Made by a program: the position numbers and the translations under genes. The notes under the pieces were generated by a model. The model was not told the DNA's origin. It was given only the letters and a program-made list of their open reading frames with translations, and searched no databases. 64,000 nucleotides of DNA. It comes from Eustoma russellianum (taxonomy: Eukaryota > Streptophyta > Magnoliopsida > Gentianales > Gentianaceae). Each line of letters begins with the position of its first letter. The first letter of the stretch is position 1. Location: assembly GCA_036186865.1 (NCBI GenBank), contig AP025048.1, positions 29,591,901 to 29,655,900 on the forward strand, in the 5' to 3' direction. This document shows positions 43,116 through 54,269 of the stretch, one piece after another.

Positions 43116-46100
43116 TCATTCATGTGGTAATCAATTAGGAACCCATTGTACTTGAGACCCTTTTGAGAGAATATTTGACAAGATATGTCTGCAATTACAA
43201 TTTATTGAGTCGATGATAATTATTTTAGATTACGTTACGGAAAGCATTATGTAAATATATATAATTTCGAGCATGAATATTGGACCATGAGGAGAAGCCC
43301 AATTCACTCCCAAAGACTTGTGAGATTTCGGCCACAAGACTAAGAAAGGCCTTAATGGCATCTCCTAACATTTTGAGGGCCATCTTTTAAGTAAGCCAAC
43401 AAGTAATTCAACGAGTTTGGGTAGTAGAAAAAATTTGGTTTCAACCCAACACCTCATTTTCGGCGCTTAGCCCAAAGAGGGCTCAAACATTTTTCCTAAT
43501 TAACCACTTTAAAAGAAAGAAGGGGGAAAATAAAATAAATAAGAAAAGGGGGAAATTACCTTAAGGTCATTAAAGACCCCAACCGCCGGATGGGAGGGGG
43601 TAGCCAACCAAGGGAGGGTTTTACTCCGCCATGGTTATTTGCATCCAACCCAAGGTTAAAGTAACTATGATTAGAATAAAGTAACCAAGGTTAATGATAA
43701 AGTAACCTTGATTAACTAAAAAGTAACCAAAGTTAAAAATTAAAGTAATTAAGGTTAATTCTTTAACCTTACTATAGGTCTTCCACCCCTTCCCTTTACC
43801 CCCATCGGCTACAACATAGCCAAGAAAGAATATTTTCTCTAAAACACAAGTTAGAATTCTCTCATCTTTCTAAACAAACAAAGGACTCTAGTGCAAGAAG
43901 AGTTCCTTTTCTTTCCTTCACTCCAAACCATACGGCCAAGGGTATACCAAGGAGACCTAGGATTTATCCAAGCTCAAGAGGAATTAGGTAAGTACATACT
44001 CAAATTTCAAGGAAATTTTTACATTTTACTTAGCTTGAAGCTCACTTATCCTTCTTGCCCTAAACCATGACCTTCAATGGTCACTAGGCTCAAGAGTCTC
44101 AAGCTTTTGTGGATCCTAGTCTTGAGAGGCTTGAACACTACTCAAGCTTCATTTTGGTAAGTCCATCTAACCCTTACTAAGTGTATCTTCTACTTAAGAA
44201 TGAAAACTAACCATTTACCTCTTTTTCTTCCCAAAACCGTGGGGTATATGCATAAAGAGGAGAAAGGTTTCCATTTTTCCATACATCTTTCAAGAGGAGT
44301 AAGTTTAAAAGGCAAGTACACTATACTTTTTGTGGCTTGAATGTGAAAGTGCTTGCATGAATGACTAGATAACCTTAAGATTCAATTTTTGATGTGAAAT
44401 GTTAAGCTTTGATGCATGAAACTTTCGGCCTAGGGGTTAAGTGGCGTGTATGTGTGATTTTTTTGCTCAAAGGTGGATTCTTTATTGATTTTAAGTATTA
44501 GTATATGATAATCCAAGATGAACATGCTAAAGATCCCTTCTTTTCCATGGATGGGGGCTACGGTGGGAATGAGTAAAAGAAATAAGGGTAGTTTTGCAAG
44601 AAGGGATAAGTTACAGGGTAAGATGTGAACAAGATTTATGCTTTTCTATGTTAGCTTAGTATGATCATTGTGGATATGCTATTTGGCCTTGCATGTACAT
44701 AAGCGGGCTGTTTGAGGGTTAGGGGCGTGCGCACCAAACTTTGCTAAGGGTTGTTTTAGTGGGAATATGGTGTGTATGGCCAAGGAGTGATGTATGTAGC
44801 ATACAAGCTGTTTTGTAATGATTTTTATATGATGCTTGTAGCGTGTTGAATCTGTAAATTTCCCATGAAAAGCGTAAGTTTGAAGTTTAATAAAGTGTTT
44901 ATGACAAACAATGCAAGTTAGGGCCATTTAGGAATGAAATGTGACAAACTGTGAAATTTACTGGAGCAGGTAAGATTTTAGGCCGTTTTTTGAGACCCGA
45001 AAAGAGACCTTAGGGGCCTTCAAATTAGTTGATTTTTGGTATGACACTATCCCTATGTGTATATTAATTACAAGAGTTGGAATTTTGTTAAAAGGAGTTA
45101 CGAATTATTTTTAATGAAATTTTTATTAAAACAGGTCATGCTGGAAAATTACTGGACTAAACAGATTCTATATGACATAATGTGTGACCCAGAAATGGAC
45201 CTTAGGAACATGCAATTGGGCTGATATTTGGCAGGATACTAGCCTTATGTGTCTACTAATCGTGAGATTTGGAATTTTTGAAAAAGGATTTACGGTGTGG
45301 TCACACTAAAATTCGAAATAAAATCCGTCATTTCAGAATTCAGCATGTAACGGTTTTGGGGGAAAGAATAAATGATGCCCCTAACAATATTTTAAATCCG
45401 CAAAATTTGTATGTCAACTACTTAAGACATATGTGAACCTTTGTATATAAACCACTTACCTTAGAATGAATAATCGGAAGGTAAACACCATGATTATGTG
45501 GGCGTCTTTAATCTGAAATTTCGAGCAGAATTGAGGAACTTTATAGGGCCTTATTCGAATGGACTTAGGCTAGTTATACAACTTGGGCTTACAATCACCA
45601 ACTAATGGAATATTGATAATAGTTTCCCAAAGCCGGCCCACATTAAAAATGAGTTTAATGGGCTTACAGGAGAAACAAAAGAAAGGGGCGCCGAGTTGTC
45701 TAAATTTCAGCAGCCTTGTTTCGTAGTTAATTGGAATAAATGTCTTACACATTTTACATCGTTACGAGGATTATACTATAGAAATGACATTTTTATGCAT
45801 ATGTATGACAAGCACTCATGATAGTGGGCCTAACCATGTGGGAGTGAGGCCGAATATAAGGAATGATAATGCTGGAAATTTTTCCAGCATAACGAACAAG
45901 TGGTACGTACGTGTATATGTAACGCATTATATCATGATTTGCATATTACATGTCATGAATTGCATCATCGTCATTTACATGATTTATGGAACTGATTTTT
46001 ATGCGAAAGAAAGATGAAAAGCATTTTTAAAGAAAAGATTCTGTTTTAAAAAGAACACTTCCCACCGGTACCGTGTGTGTATGTTTCCTGGCCAGTAAGG

Positions 46101-47205
46101 ACCTGCCCAGATCCGGGGTTAATTGATCTGATGATATTGACAGTTCAGGCCCGGAGAGAATAGACCTGATATGGACCGTTTGGGCCCGAAGATAATAGAC
46201 CCATAAGTGATGACGTTACCGTTTTGAATCCGGGAATAATAGATTCGAAGGGGAGACGTGACCGCCTCAGATCCGGGAAGATAGATCTGAACTAATGACG
46301 TTACCGTTCCGAATCCGGGAATAATAGATTCGAAGGGGAGACGTGACCGCCTCAGATCCGGGAAGATAGATCTGAACACTCTATTGTTTTTCTTGACGAT
46401 GATGTTTTGAAGGAAAAGCACGAAGTATCATATTCTCATTTTTATCATGATGCATCACACGTACATATGTATGCATGTCACATTTATGGAGTCATCGTGT
46501 AGTGACATATGATACTTAGACTAAGTTGTTATAACTTAGTAGTTCCTAACTATGACCTTATTTAGTAATGATCCTTGATATGTTACGAATTTATGCAAGT
46601 TGCGGTCTTCTATTATTATGTTCTTTAGTACGTAACAATCTTGCTTAAGTTATGATCTTGACGCATTAAGTGTTGATCTCTAGCGGGTATTGGATGGAGG
46701 ACAGGTATGTTTCTAAACCGAAATTTTTGGGGTTCGGTTTTCGTATGTACTTTCCATTTAATCCTCGATTATTATAGTATACTTGCTGGTGACTTTGTCA
46801 CTCACCCCCTATTTTTCCTCCCAGAGGCTGCAGGGAACAAGGTAGAATGGATTGAGGATGAACCTAGGGTCCCCTACCCATGAGGACAGCGAAGGATGGA
46901 TGGATTAGGAGACATACCTGCCGGTTGTGACTGATGAGTGATTATGTAATTGTGATGGGGAACATCTACTTTTGAGAATTTCGGTACATTTGATTTGGGT
47001 TGTAAAACTATGAATGATTTCGTAGACGTTTTTAATTTGAGGTTTTAATTCTGCCACGGTTTCGCATACCTGATGACGCGCAAGCACAAAAATCCATGCA
47101 TTTTATCATAGATTACGATACGTTATGGATCGACGCCTAGTACTCTCCTTAGTGAAGTAAGGCGGATGCACCGATTCCGGCTAGGCCAGGATGCGGGGCG
47201 CTACG
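43116..47205 (+). repeat. Putative plus-strand gypsy (chromovirus-type) LTR
   Basis: The right end GGGGCGCTAC is followed by GGTGGTATCAGAGC (primer site at 47,208), so an LTR ends here. The left limit (TGTGGTAATC at 43,113-43,116) is a guess. Inside are a GGTTAA/TTAACC-rich array (43,650-43,785), two diverged ~180-bp repeats (about 44,965-45,110 and 45,150-45,300), a hairpin array (46,108-46,375) and a CTCACCCCCTATTT block near 46,802. A similar block occurs in the minus-strand LTR at 56.2-58.9 kb. Many chromovirus LTRs of the Tekay type are several kb long. No gene was seen. Confidence 0.5.
46108..46375. repeat. Array of seven short hairpins with shared loop, including an 85-bp tandem duplication
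   Basis: Self-complementary pairs at 46,108-46,130, 46,146-46,168, 46,181-46,203, 46,226-46,246, 46,267-46,290, 46,310-46,332 and 46,352-46,375. Loops share CCGGGAA-nATA-like sequence, while the arms differ (CAGATC/GATCTG, CAGG/CCTG, TGGG/CCCA, GAATC/GATTC). The last two hairpins duplicate the two before, with an 85-bp period. Confidence 0.75.
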
Positions 47206-47207
47206 GG

Positions 47208-48039
47208 TGGTATCAGAGCTGAGGCTCCAGATGCGGGCAGAATATAGAACTAGGTCATGATTGTAGACCATTAAGCTTGATCTTAGATCTAAGTTCTGAT
47301 CCTAGATGAGAGTTGACCTTAGACTAGGACAACTTAGACTGGAAAATTAGGGTTCGGACCATTGATAAACCCTAATTGACGACAAATCCCAGAATATAAT
47401 TTATAAAGTATGTGTGTGCATGACAGATATGCTATTGGTATAAAAAGAAAACCGGCGCTCCCTCTATTCCTCTCCAATAGGCGATTCCCTCTTCTCCAAC
47501 CCTAGGTGAAGAATCCTTCAAGATTTTCAATCCGTTCTCCATCCGTTCTTCAATCCGCCTTCGAGTAATCAAAGGCAAGTAATCATCTTATAAGTTCCTA
47601 CGATTTGTGAAAGAGAAAAGGCCCTAGTTTTGTATCAAAATTGGATCACCATGCAGTATTATGCCTTTGTTTATCCTTTGTGAATTCTGTGCAATTTCTG
47701 TGTTTTAGTTGCGTTATTTTGGCCATTGTATATTGCAAATCTAATTTGATGTTGGTAGATATATGGATTCCTGCAAATCCCCACCCTTGAATTCCCCTTT
47801 GTTGTGATTGAACTGCTATGAGAGTGATTGAGGGTGAAAAGTGGGATCTTTGGATTCGTGGATTGAAATCTCTGAGTTCTAGGATTGAATCTTTGTTTCG
47901 GATGTGTTAGTGTTCAATCTGTAGTTTAAGCATGAGATTATAGCAGAGATTAGGCCTGGATTGATTGGGATGAAGTTTGGGATCATTTGGAGTTATGGTT
48001 CTGCAGTTTCTGCAGAAATCGCAGAATTTCTTTTCTGGA
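47208..48039 (+). other. Primer site and leader-like region after the gypsy LTR
   Basis: TGGTATCAGAGC starts at 47,209. Downstream, 47,437-47,445 reads TATAAAAAG, followed by a pyrimidine-rich, 5' UTR-like stretch and sequence resembling a first intron, but no coding frame with a recognisable product. It could be a second LTR or a host promoter relic. Confidence 0.4.
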
Positions 48040-48412
48040 ATTGTAGACATCGATCGATCGATGTGAGGGGATGAAGTACTTCGATCGATCGATGTAGGGT
48101 ATGATATGGGACAGAAAGTATTCTGATGGACATCGATCGATCGATGTGAGGGTATGAAGTACTTCGATCGATCGATGTAGGGTATGATGTTAGACAGTAA
48201 GTATTCTGATGGACATCGATCGATAGATGTGAGGCTATGAAGTACTTCAATCGATCGATGTAGGGTATGATGTGAGCCAGTAAGTATTCTGATGGACATC
48301 GATCGATCGATGTGAGGGTATGAAGTACTTCGATCGATCGATGTAGGGTATGATGTGGGACAGAAAGTATTCTGATGGACATCGATCGATCGATGTGAGG
48401 GTATGAAGTATG
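48040..48412. repeat. Tandem array of ~83-bp units built on the CGATCGATCGATGT palindrome
   Basis: About four and a half copies starting near 48,047, 48,130, 48,213, 48,296 and 48,379. Each holds ACATCGATCGATCGATGT, then GAGGGTATGAAGTACT, then TCGATCGATCGATGTAGGG and a spacer. One copy has a mutated core (CGATAGATG at about 48,222). Long open frames through it are by-products of the repeat. Confidence 0.9.
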
Positions 48413-49041
48413 ACTTCGTCCTCGGTCACTTGGTACTTGTAATAGTCCCACTTCCAAGGATCGAAATCTTGGAATCCCTCATCAGGTGCACCAAGTATTT
48501 CATTAATCTGTTTGGTGTGAAATGAAACTACTTGACCATCACTCACCGAATTTAGAGAAAACGGCTTTCTATTGAGATAGTTAATCCAAAGATTAGCATA
48601 AAACATCCGTGTATAACGAGTCGACATAGAACCCATCTCAGAAAAATCCCAAATAAACATCCATTTTTGAGCATACAACCAATCAATGATTGGTTTTAAT
48701 TCCTCATTGCTCAAAATGTCCTCAATTTTGAGCAGTTTCAATGGAATAGTAGACCTCTTGCTACTTTCCCATTCTTCAAATAATAATTGCGCTCTAAGAG
48801 AGATGTGAGTGAATATACCTGAACCTAGAGGTGCAGCCAGTGCATTCTCATATTCTTCAGTTTTAAGCCAAGAGAAATTTCGAATACCAAGGCTTTCGCT
48901 AACCTCACGGAGCAGATGTTCTTGGGATGGCTCTTGTTGCTTCCTTAGTCCTGTTGTTCTAGAACCCGTTGGAATATGTGGTTGATTTTGTGCTTGAGAT
49001 GTTCTCTTCCTCTTGGGATGATTTTTCGTTCTTGGGGCCAT
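48413..49041 (-). CDS. ORF downstream of pol in the Sirevirus-like element: 'putative plant transposon' domain protein
   Basis: Starts at ATG 49,041 (MAPRTKNHPKRKRTSQ, a basic, nuclear-signal-like N-terminus). The core 'WLYAQKWMFIWDFSEMGSMS', 'MFYANLWINYL' and 'FHTKQINEILGAPDEGF' resembles the plant family called putative plant transposon protein (Transposase_32-like), of unknown function. About 210 residues are genuine; the C-terminus is cut at 48,412 by the palindrome array, whose DNA extends the frame by about 55 meaningless residues. It sits about 490 bp downstream of RNase H, where Sireviruses often carry an extra ORF. The 5' flank (49,255-49,370) has palindromes like those in the LTR. 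Confidence 0.6.
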
Positions 49042-49254
49042 GAGAAGATTAGGTCACGAAATTTTTGAATATAGTGATGAAACTTGAAGAATATATGTGG
49101 ATTGTGATAGTATTGAAGGAAAAAATGAAGCTTGAGCAAGGATTTTGTAGTTTAGGGGACGAAATGGGTGTTTTTCGCTTGAGAGAGTTTAGGGTTCGAA
49201 GTAGAAAATGAAGAGATGGGGGGTTTTCGCAGTTTTTATAAACCCTGTCCCGCT

Positions 49255-49372
49255 GACATCGATCGATCGATGTCTGGGACTTCGATCGATCGATGTCCTT
49301 AACATCGATCGATCGATGTCTTAAGAGACATCAATCTCTGAGACTTCCACATAGATCGATCGATGTATGTAG
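49255..49372. repeat. Palindrome cluster between pol and the downstream ORF
   Basis: Three full copies of CATCGATCGATCGATG, one TCGATCGATCGATGT and degenerate half sites. It lies in the leader of the downstream ORF. Confidence 0.85.
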
Positions 49373-49527
49373 AAATCTGTATTTTTGACATTTTTAACCC
49401 TTTAACCTCCGTTTATCATTCCTACTCTTGTTCTAATTGATTCGAATGTCTCAGTTGGAAGGGATTTTGTGAATATATCAGCTAGTTGGTCATTTGTTGG
49501 GACAAATTCAACGCATACCAATCCCTT

Positions 49528-50877
49528 TTAGATGCAATCTCTTATGAAGTGATGCCTCACCTCTATATGTTTGGTCCTACTATGATGTACTGGATTTTGC
49601 GCTATACTTATGGCTGAGGTATTGTCACATAGGATGGGAACTTTATCAAACTTGACATTATAATCGTTCAAAGTATTGATCATCCAAAGTAGTTGTGCAC
49701 AACACGAAGCGGCCGATACATATTCGGATTCCGCGGTTGAAAGTGACACACTATTTTGTTTCTTGGAGAACCAAGAAAGCAAGCAATCCCCAAGGAATTG
49801 ACACGTCCCGGGGGTGCTTTTCCTATCAACAAGATTTTCGGCATAGTCGGAGTCACTATATCCTCTTAAATCAAAACAACCTTTTTTGGGATAAAACAAT
49901 CCAAAGTTCAAGGTTCCTTTTAAATACCTAAAGATACGTTTAACAGCAACTAAATGTGATTCCTTAGGCATACTTTGAAATCTAGCACATAGGCACACAA
50001 CATGCAAAATATCCGGCCTACTAGCGGTTAAATAGAGTAAACTACCAATCATACCCCTATATTTTGTTATCTCAACCGGCTTTCCTTTTTCGTCTTTGTC
50101 AAGCTTTGTACTTGTGCTCATTGGAGTGCTCACACTTCTTCCATCCTCAAATTTGTACTTTTTGAGCAAATCCTTTGTATACTTTGTTTGAGATATATAC
50201 ACTCCATCTTGAGTTTGCTTGATTTGAAGACCAAGAAAGTAATTGAGTTCACCCATCATGCTCATTTCAAATTCTCCTTCCATCAATTTTGCAAAATGCT
50301 CACAAAGAGAATCATTAGTAGCACCAAATATAATATCATCCACGTAAATTTGAACAAGCAATTTATGGTTTCCTTGTTCTTTAATAAAAAGAGTAGTGTC
50401 GACTTTTCCTCTTGAAAACTCATTCTCAAGTAGGAAGTTACTTAATCTATCATACCAAGTCCTAGGAGCTTGTTTAAGTCCATAAAGGGCCTTTTTGAGT
50501 TTAAAAACATGATTTGGATAATCATGATTTTCGAACCCCGGTGGTTGAGCTACATAGACCTCTTCTTGAATTATTCCATTCAAGAATGCGGATTTCACAT
50601 CCATTTGATATAGTTTGAAATCCTTATAGCATGCATATGCTAATAGCATCCTAATAGCTTCTAACCTAGCTACGGGGGCAAAGGTCTCATCATAGTCTAT
50701 GCCTTCCTCTTGCCTATATCCTTGGGCTACTAACCTAGCTTTGTTTCTAGTAATGTTTCCTTTATCATCCATTTTGTTTCTAAATACCCATTTAGTGCCA
50801 ATTACGGGATGATCACTTGGTTTAGCAACTAATTCCCAAGCATCACTTCTTTCAAATTGATTTAATTCTTCTTGCAT
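49528..50877 (-). CDS. Sirevirus-like copia reverse transcriptase and RNase H
   Basis: A 449-residue open frame. RT blocks: 'NKARLVAQGYRQEEGIDYDE', 'QMDVKSAFLNGIIQEEVYVA', and the catalytic Asp pair in 'QIYVDDIIFGATND'. RNase H: 'GYSDSDYAENLVDRKST', 'STAESEYVSAASC', 'PILCDNTSAISIAQNPVHHS' and 'TKHIEVRHHFIRD' at the end. All catalytic residues appear intact, unlike the nested copia at 9-21 kb. The frame is separated from the integrase frame at 50,887 by a single stop (minus TGA near 50,886). RT would copy element RNA in cytoplasmic particles. Confidence 0.88.
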   Translation of the reverse strand: MQEELNQFERSDAWELVAKPSDHPVIGTKWVFRNKMDDKGNITRNKARLVAQGYRQEEGIDYDETFAPVARLEAIRMLLAYACYKDFKLYQMDVKSAFLNGIIQEEVYVAQPPGFENHDYPNHVFKLKKALYGLKQAPRTWYDRLSNFLLENEFSRGKVDTTLFIKEQGNHKLLVQIYVDDIIFGATNDSLCEHFAKLMEGEFEMSMMGELNYFLGLQIKQTQDGVYISQTKYTKDLLKKYKFEDGRSVSTPMSTSTKLDKDEKGKPVEITKYRGMIGSLLYLTASRPDILHVVCLCARFQSMPKESHLVAVKRIFRYLKGTLNFGLFYPKKGCFDLRGYSDSDYAENLVDRKSTPGTCQFLGDCLLSWFSKKQNSVSLSTAESEYVSAASCCAQLLWMINTLNDYNVKFDKVPILCDNTSAISIAQNPVHHSRTKHIEVRHHFIRDCI

Positions 50878-50886
50878 TGCTAATAC

Positions 50887-52449
50887 TCAATCTTCATCAT
50901 TTATTGCCTCCTTTATATTTTTAGGTTCAACTTGTGAAATAAAAGCATTTTCATTGAATTTTCTCCTAGTCATTATTCCTTGACTAGTTTCACCTAATAT
51001 CAACTCTTTAGGGTGATCTTTCTTATACTTATATGATTCCGGTAAATTTGATGTATCTCCTCCTACTTCTTCACCTTCAACCTTAGATTCAAGGGGATCA
51101 ATCCTAAGGTCAATAACAATATTACCTTTTGGATTCTCAAATTTCTCTATATGGCTTACTTCAAGTATTTCATCATCATCATCATCATCATCATTAATGT
51201 TTGATTTATCCTCATTGAGTTCACTAAATTTAACATGAATTGATTCTTCAACTTTCATGCTTCTTTTATTATATACTCTAAATGACTTGCTATTTTGAGC
51301 ATAACTCATAAAGATTCCTTCATCAGCTTTGAAGTCGAGTTTATCCAAGTTATCTTTGATATTAAGTATAAAGCACTTACAACCAAATACCTTGAAATAA
51401 CCAATATTTGGTACTTTACCTTTCCAAAGCTCATAAGGAGTCTTTTTGAGAAATGATTTCAAATAAACTCTATTGATCACATGACAAGCGGTATTTACTG
51501 CTTCGGCCCAAAAATATTTGGGTAGCTCAAATTCGTTTAGCATGGCTCTACTCATTTCTTGAAGTGTTCTATTTTTCCTTTCCGCAACACCATTTTGTTG
51601 AGGAGTCCTTGGAGCTGAAAAATTGTGTCCATACCCTTTGAATACACAAAATTCTTGAAATTCTCCATCAAGCTCACCACCTCTATCACTTCTAATTTCC
51701 TTAATTGTGTCTTCTTTTTGATTTTCTAATCTCTTACAAAGCTTTATAAATTATTGACATGCATCATTCTTTTTAGCTAAGAACATTACTCAAGTGTACC
51801 TAGAGAAGTCATCTATCACCACAAAGGTGTAATGTTTTCCACTTAGACTTGCTGTACCAATGTCCCCATACAAATCCATATGTAGCAATTGTAGAGGTTT
51901 GGTGGTGGAGATTTCACTTTTGGGTTTGAAGCTTGTTTTAACAAGCTTTGCCTTTTGACAAGTGTCACATAAGCCATGGTTTTCGAAATTTAATTTTGGA
52001 AGACCTTAGACTTTTTCATTTTTGCAAATCTCTTTGAAGTTTTTAAAACTAATATGTCCAAGTCATCTATGTCATAGTTGAGTCAAATCATTTTTGGCAA
52101 CTAGGCAAGAAACATTTTGTGATATCAAATCATGTGTGCTAAATTTGTAAACATCATTTTTACGTATAGCCTCAAAAACAATCTTATCGTTCTTTTTCAC
52201 AACACATTTTCTTTTCACAAATTCAATTTGAAAATTAGCATCACATAGTTGGCTAACACTTATCAAGTTGTACTTAAGCCCTTCTACATATAATACATTA
52301 TTAATAGTAAAAGAAGAGTTACCAATTTCTCCATGTCCAAGGATTTTGGCTTTCCCATTGCCAAAATACACCGTTCCACCATCTTGGACCTTGAGCTTGG
52401 TGAACAACGTTTTGTCTCCGGTCATTTGCGTTGAACATCCGCTGTCCAT
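50887..52449 (-). pseudogene. Sirevirus-like copia protease remnant and integrase, with stops
   Basis: 52,449-52,072 begins just after the protease start ('MDSGCSTQMTGDKTLFTKLK' is the Asp-Ser-Gly active site) and runs into the pre-integrase region. 52,071-51,556 carries the zinc-binding and catalytic core, broken by stops (for example near 51,750 and 52,008). 51,555-50,887 (222 residues) gives the integrase C-terminus ('AEAVNTACHVINRVYLKSFL', 'FKVFGCKCFILN') and an acidic linker with a run of seven Asp. Integrase activity is not expected. Confidence 0.85.
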
Positions 52450-52667
52450 AAGCCATTTGGTTCCTTCTTCTTTGGCTACTCCATTTATCTTGAGAGCCTA
52501 CAAAACCAAAAGATGTATGCATTGGTACCCTTTGATGGTTGGGTCCTTTAAGGTTAGTTTGTCGACCCTTAGGCTTCCAAACATATGTGCTTGCAAATCT
52601 AGCTCTACATGCTTTCTTCACATGTCCTAGTTTGTTGCAATGAAAACAAGTGGGTACATGCTTTGGT

Positions 52668-54080
52668 TTAGAGGGTGGCGAATTTCGTTGTGTTTTTTCT
52701 ATTATTTGCCTTTTTCTTTAAGGACTTAGGTTTAATAGAAGAAGATGATGAATTAAATCCTAAACCGGATTTATCATTTCCAATTCTTTGATTTCCAAGT
52801 AGTATGTCTAAATTGTTTTTACCATTTGTTAGTCTTTGTAAGTCTAACTTTAGTTTCTCACATTCTTTTCTAATTTCTACATTTTCAAGAGCTACGGTTT
52901 TATGCATGGTGAGTATGATGTCATGCTCTTGAAACATCAAAATATTCTTGTCATGCAAGCTCTTATTTTCTAAGATGCATTTCTTGAACTCTTTCTTCAA
53001 ATGTTTATACTTTAAATTCAATTTTTCAAAGTCATCTTGCAAATCTCCTATTTCATCATGTAAATTTGAAGGATTAGAATTTACTTCAAGATCATCTTCA
53101 ATTGCCATGAGACAAGTATGTTGAATCTTTGGATTGTCAACTATTGCAACAAGTCCAACACCTTGATCTTCACTCTCTTCTCCTTCCGATTCCGAAAGGA
53201 GATCATCCCACGTGGTTACTTCCGTATTGAGGGCTTTCTTCTTTTGAGGAAAGACCTTCTTCTCTTGCTTTTGCGGCTCTTTTACGTGGCAATCGGCAAT
53301 GAAATGACCGGGTCGACCACATCTATAGCAATTTTCACTTGCTTCCTTTTCTTTAGATGGTCTTTTGAAAAACTTTCTTGCTTGAGCTTTGTTTGTAGTT
53401 GCCATTCTTCTAAATTTTCTTACTAGAAGGGCAACTTTCTCATCCGATTCATCGGACTCTACCACCAATCCTTTTTGTGATGTTTGTGTGGGCTTGATAG
53501 GGTTCATCCTATTTTGTTCATCAATAAGAATTTCATGAGTAAGAAGATTACCGGATAGCTCATCAAGGGTAAGAGTCTTGAGATTCTTTGATGCGGTGAT
53601 GGCGGTGACTTTGGGTGTCCATTCTCTTGGCAAAGAGTTGAGGAGTTTTGAGACAAGGTCTTCATTTGAGATTTTCTTGTCCACCATGGAGAGTTGATTC
53701 ACTATTCGTGTGAATCGATCGATTGTCTCCTCAATCTTCTCACCGCTTTTCATTCCGAACATCTCATACTCCTTCATGAGAATAAGTCGTTTGGCCATTC
53801 TTACTTGCTCAGTTCCTTCATGTGTCATTTCAAGCCTTTTCCATGCCTCATGGGCTGTTTCAAGACCTTGAAGTCTTATGAGCTCAGTGGTGGTGAGAGC
53901 ACTTGAGAGAATATCAAATGCTTTGCCATTAATGGCAAATATTATCTTTTCTTCATCGGTGTAGTCATCCTCATCTTTGAATATTGATTCTCCTTTTGAG
54001 TTGGTAATCATAGGAACTTCAATTCCTTTGACAATGGCTCTCCATATATTAAATCCACAGCCTTTCAAATGATTGATCAT
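52668..54080 (-). CDS. Sirevirus-like copia gag
   Basis: A 470-residue open frame. The N-terminal two thirds is the copia gag fold ('EKIIFAINGKAFDILSSALT', 'ETAHEAWKRLEMTHEGTEQV', 'LLNSLPREWTPKVTAI'). A single zinc knuckle CYRCGRPGHFIADCH follows at about residues 250-264, then a long coiled-coil-like C-terminal extension ('LQDDFEKLNLKYKHLKKEFK'). A large coiled-coil gag tail is common in Sireviruses. The true start may lie slightly upstream, in another frame near 54,200. Gag builds the cytoplasmic particle. Confidence 0.88.
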   Translation of the reverse strand: MINHLKGCGFNIWRAIVKGIEVPMITNSKGESIFKDEDDYTDEEKIIFAINGKAFDILSSALTTTELIRLQGLETAHEAWKRLEMTHEGTEQVRMAKRLILMKEYEMFGMKSGEKIEETIDRFTRIVNQLSMVDKKISNEDLVSKLLNSLPREWTPKVTAITASKNLKTLTLDELSGNLLTHEILIDEQNRMNPIKPTQTSQKGLVVESDESDEKVALLVRKFRRMATTNKAQARKFFKRPSKEKEASENCYRCGRPGHFIADCHVKEPQKQEKKVFPQKKKALNTEVTTWDDLLSESEGEESEDQGVGLVAIVDNPKIQHTCLMAIEDDLEVNSNPSNLHDEIGDLQDDFEKLNLKYKHLKKEFKKCILENKSLHDKNILMFQEHDIILTMHKTVALENVEIRKECEKLKLDLQRLTNGKNNLDILLGNQRIGNDKSGLGFNSSSSSIKPKSLKKKANNRKNTTKFATL

Positions 54081-54269
54081 TCAAAATTTCCACAAAGAAT
54101 AATTTTGGGCATCAAACATAGGTGCTTTAGTGTTTGATCTGGAAAATAGTACAGTAGGCTTAGGAGATGAAGTGTGAGATGAAGAGGTTGAGGTTGTCAT
54201 TGCCATGATCTTTAACCTTGCTACTTACAAAGATAGACCAAGCAATCAAGGTTAGGCTCTGATATCAAT

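Noticed and set aside
43113..47205. Joining this LTR to the one starting at 34,665 as a single interrupted LTR
   Set aside because: Each has its own leader-like region, and the 34,665 LTR follows a polypurine tract whereas this one precedes a primer site. A tandem element sharing one LTR is possible but not shown.
48040..48412. CRISPR-like array because of regular repeats
   Set aside because: Repeats are adjoining units with near-identical spacers in plant DNA; there are no unique spacers and no cas genes.
47907..48457. Overlapping open frames rich in 'HIDRSMS' and 'LTSIDRC' repeats as a repetitive protein
   Set aside because: The residues are only translations of the CGATCGATCGATGT tandem array, and the frames shift with each unit.
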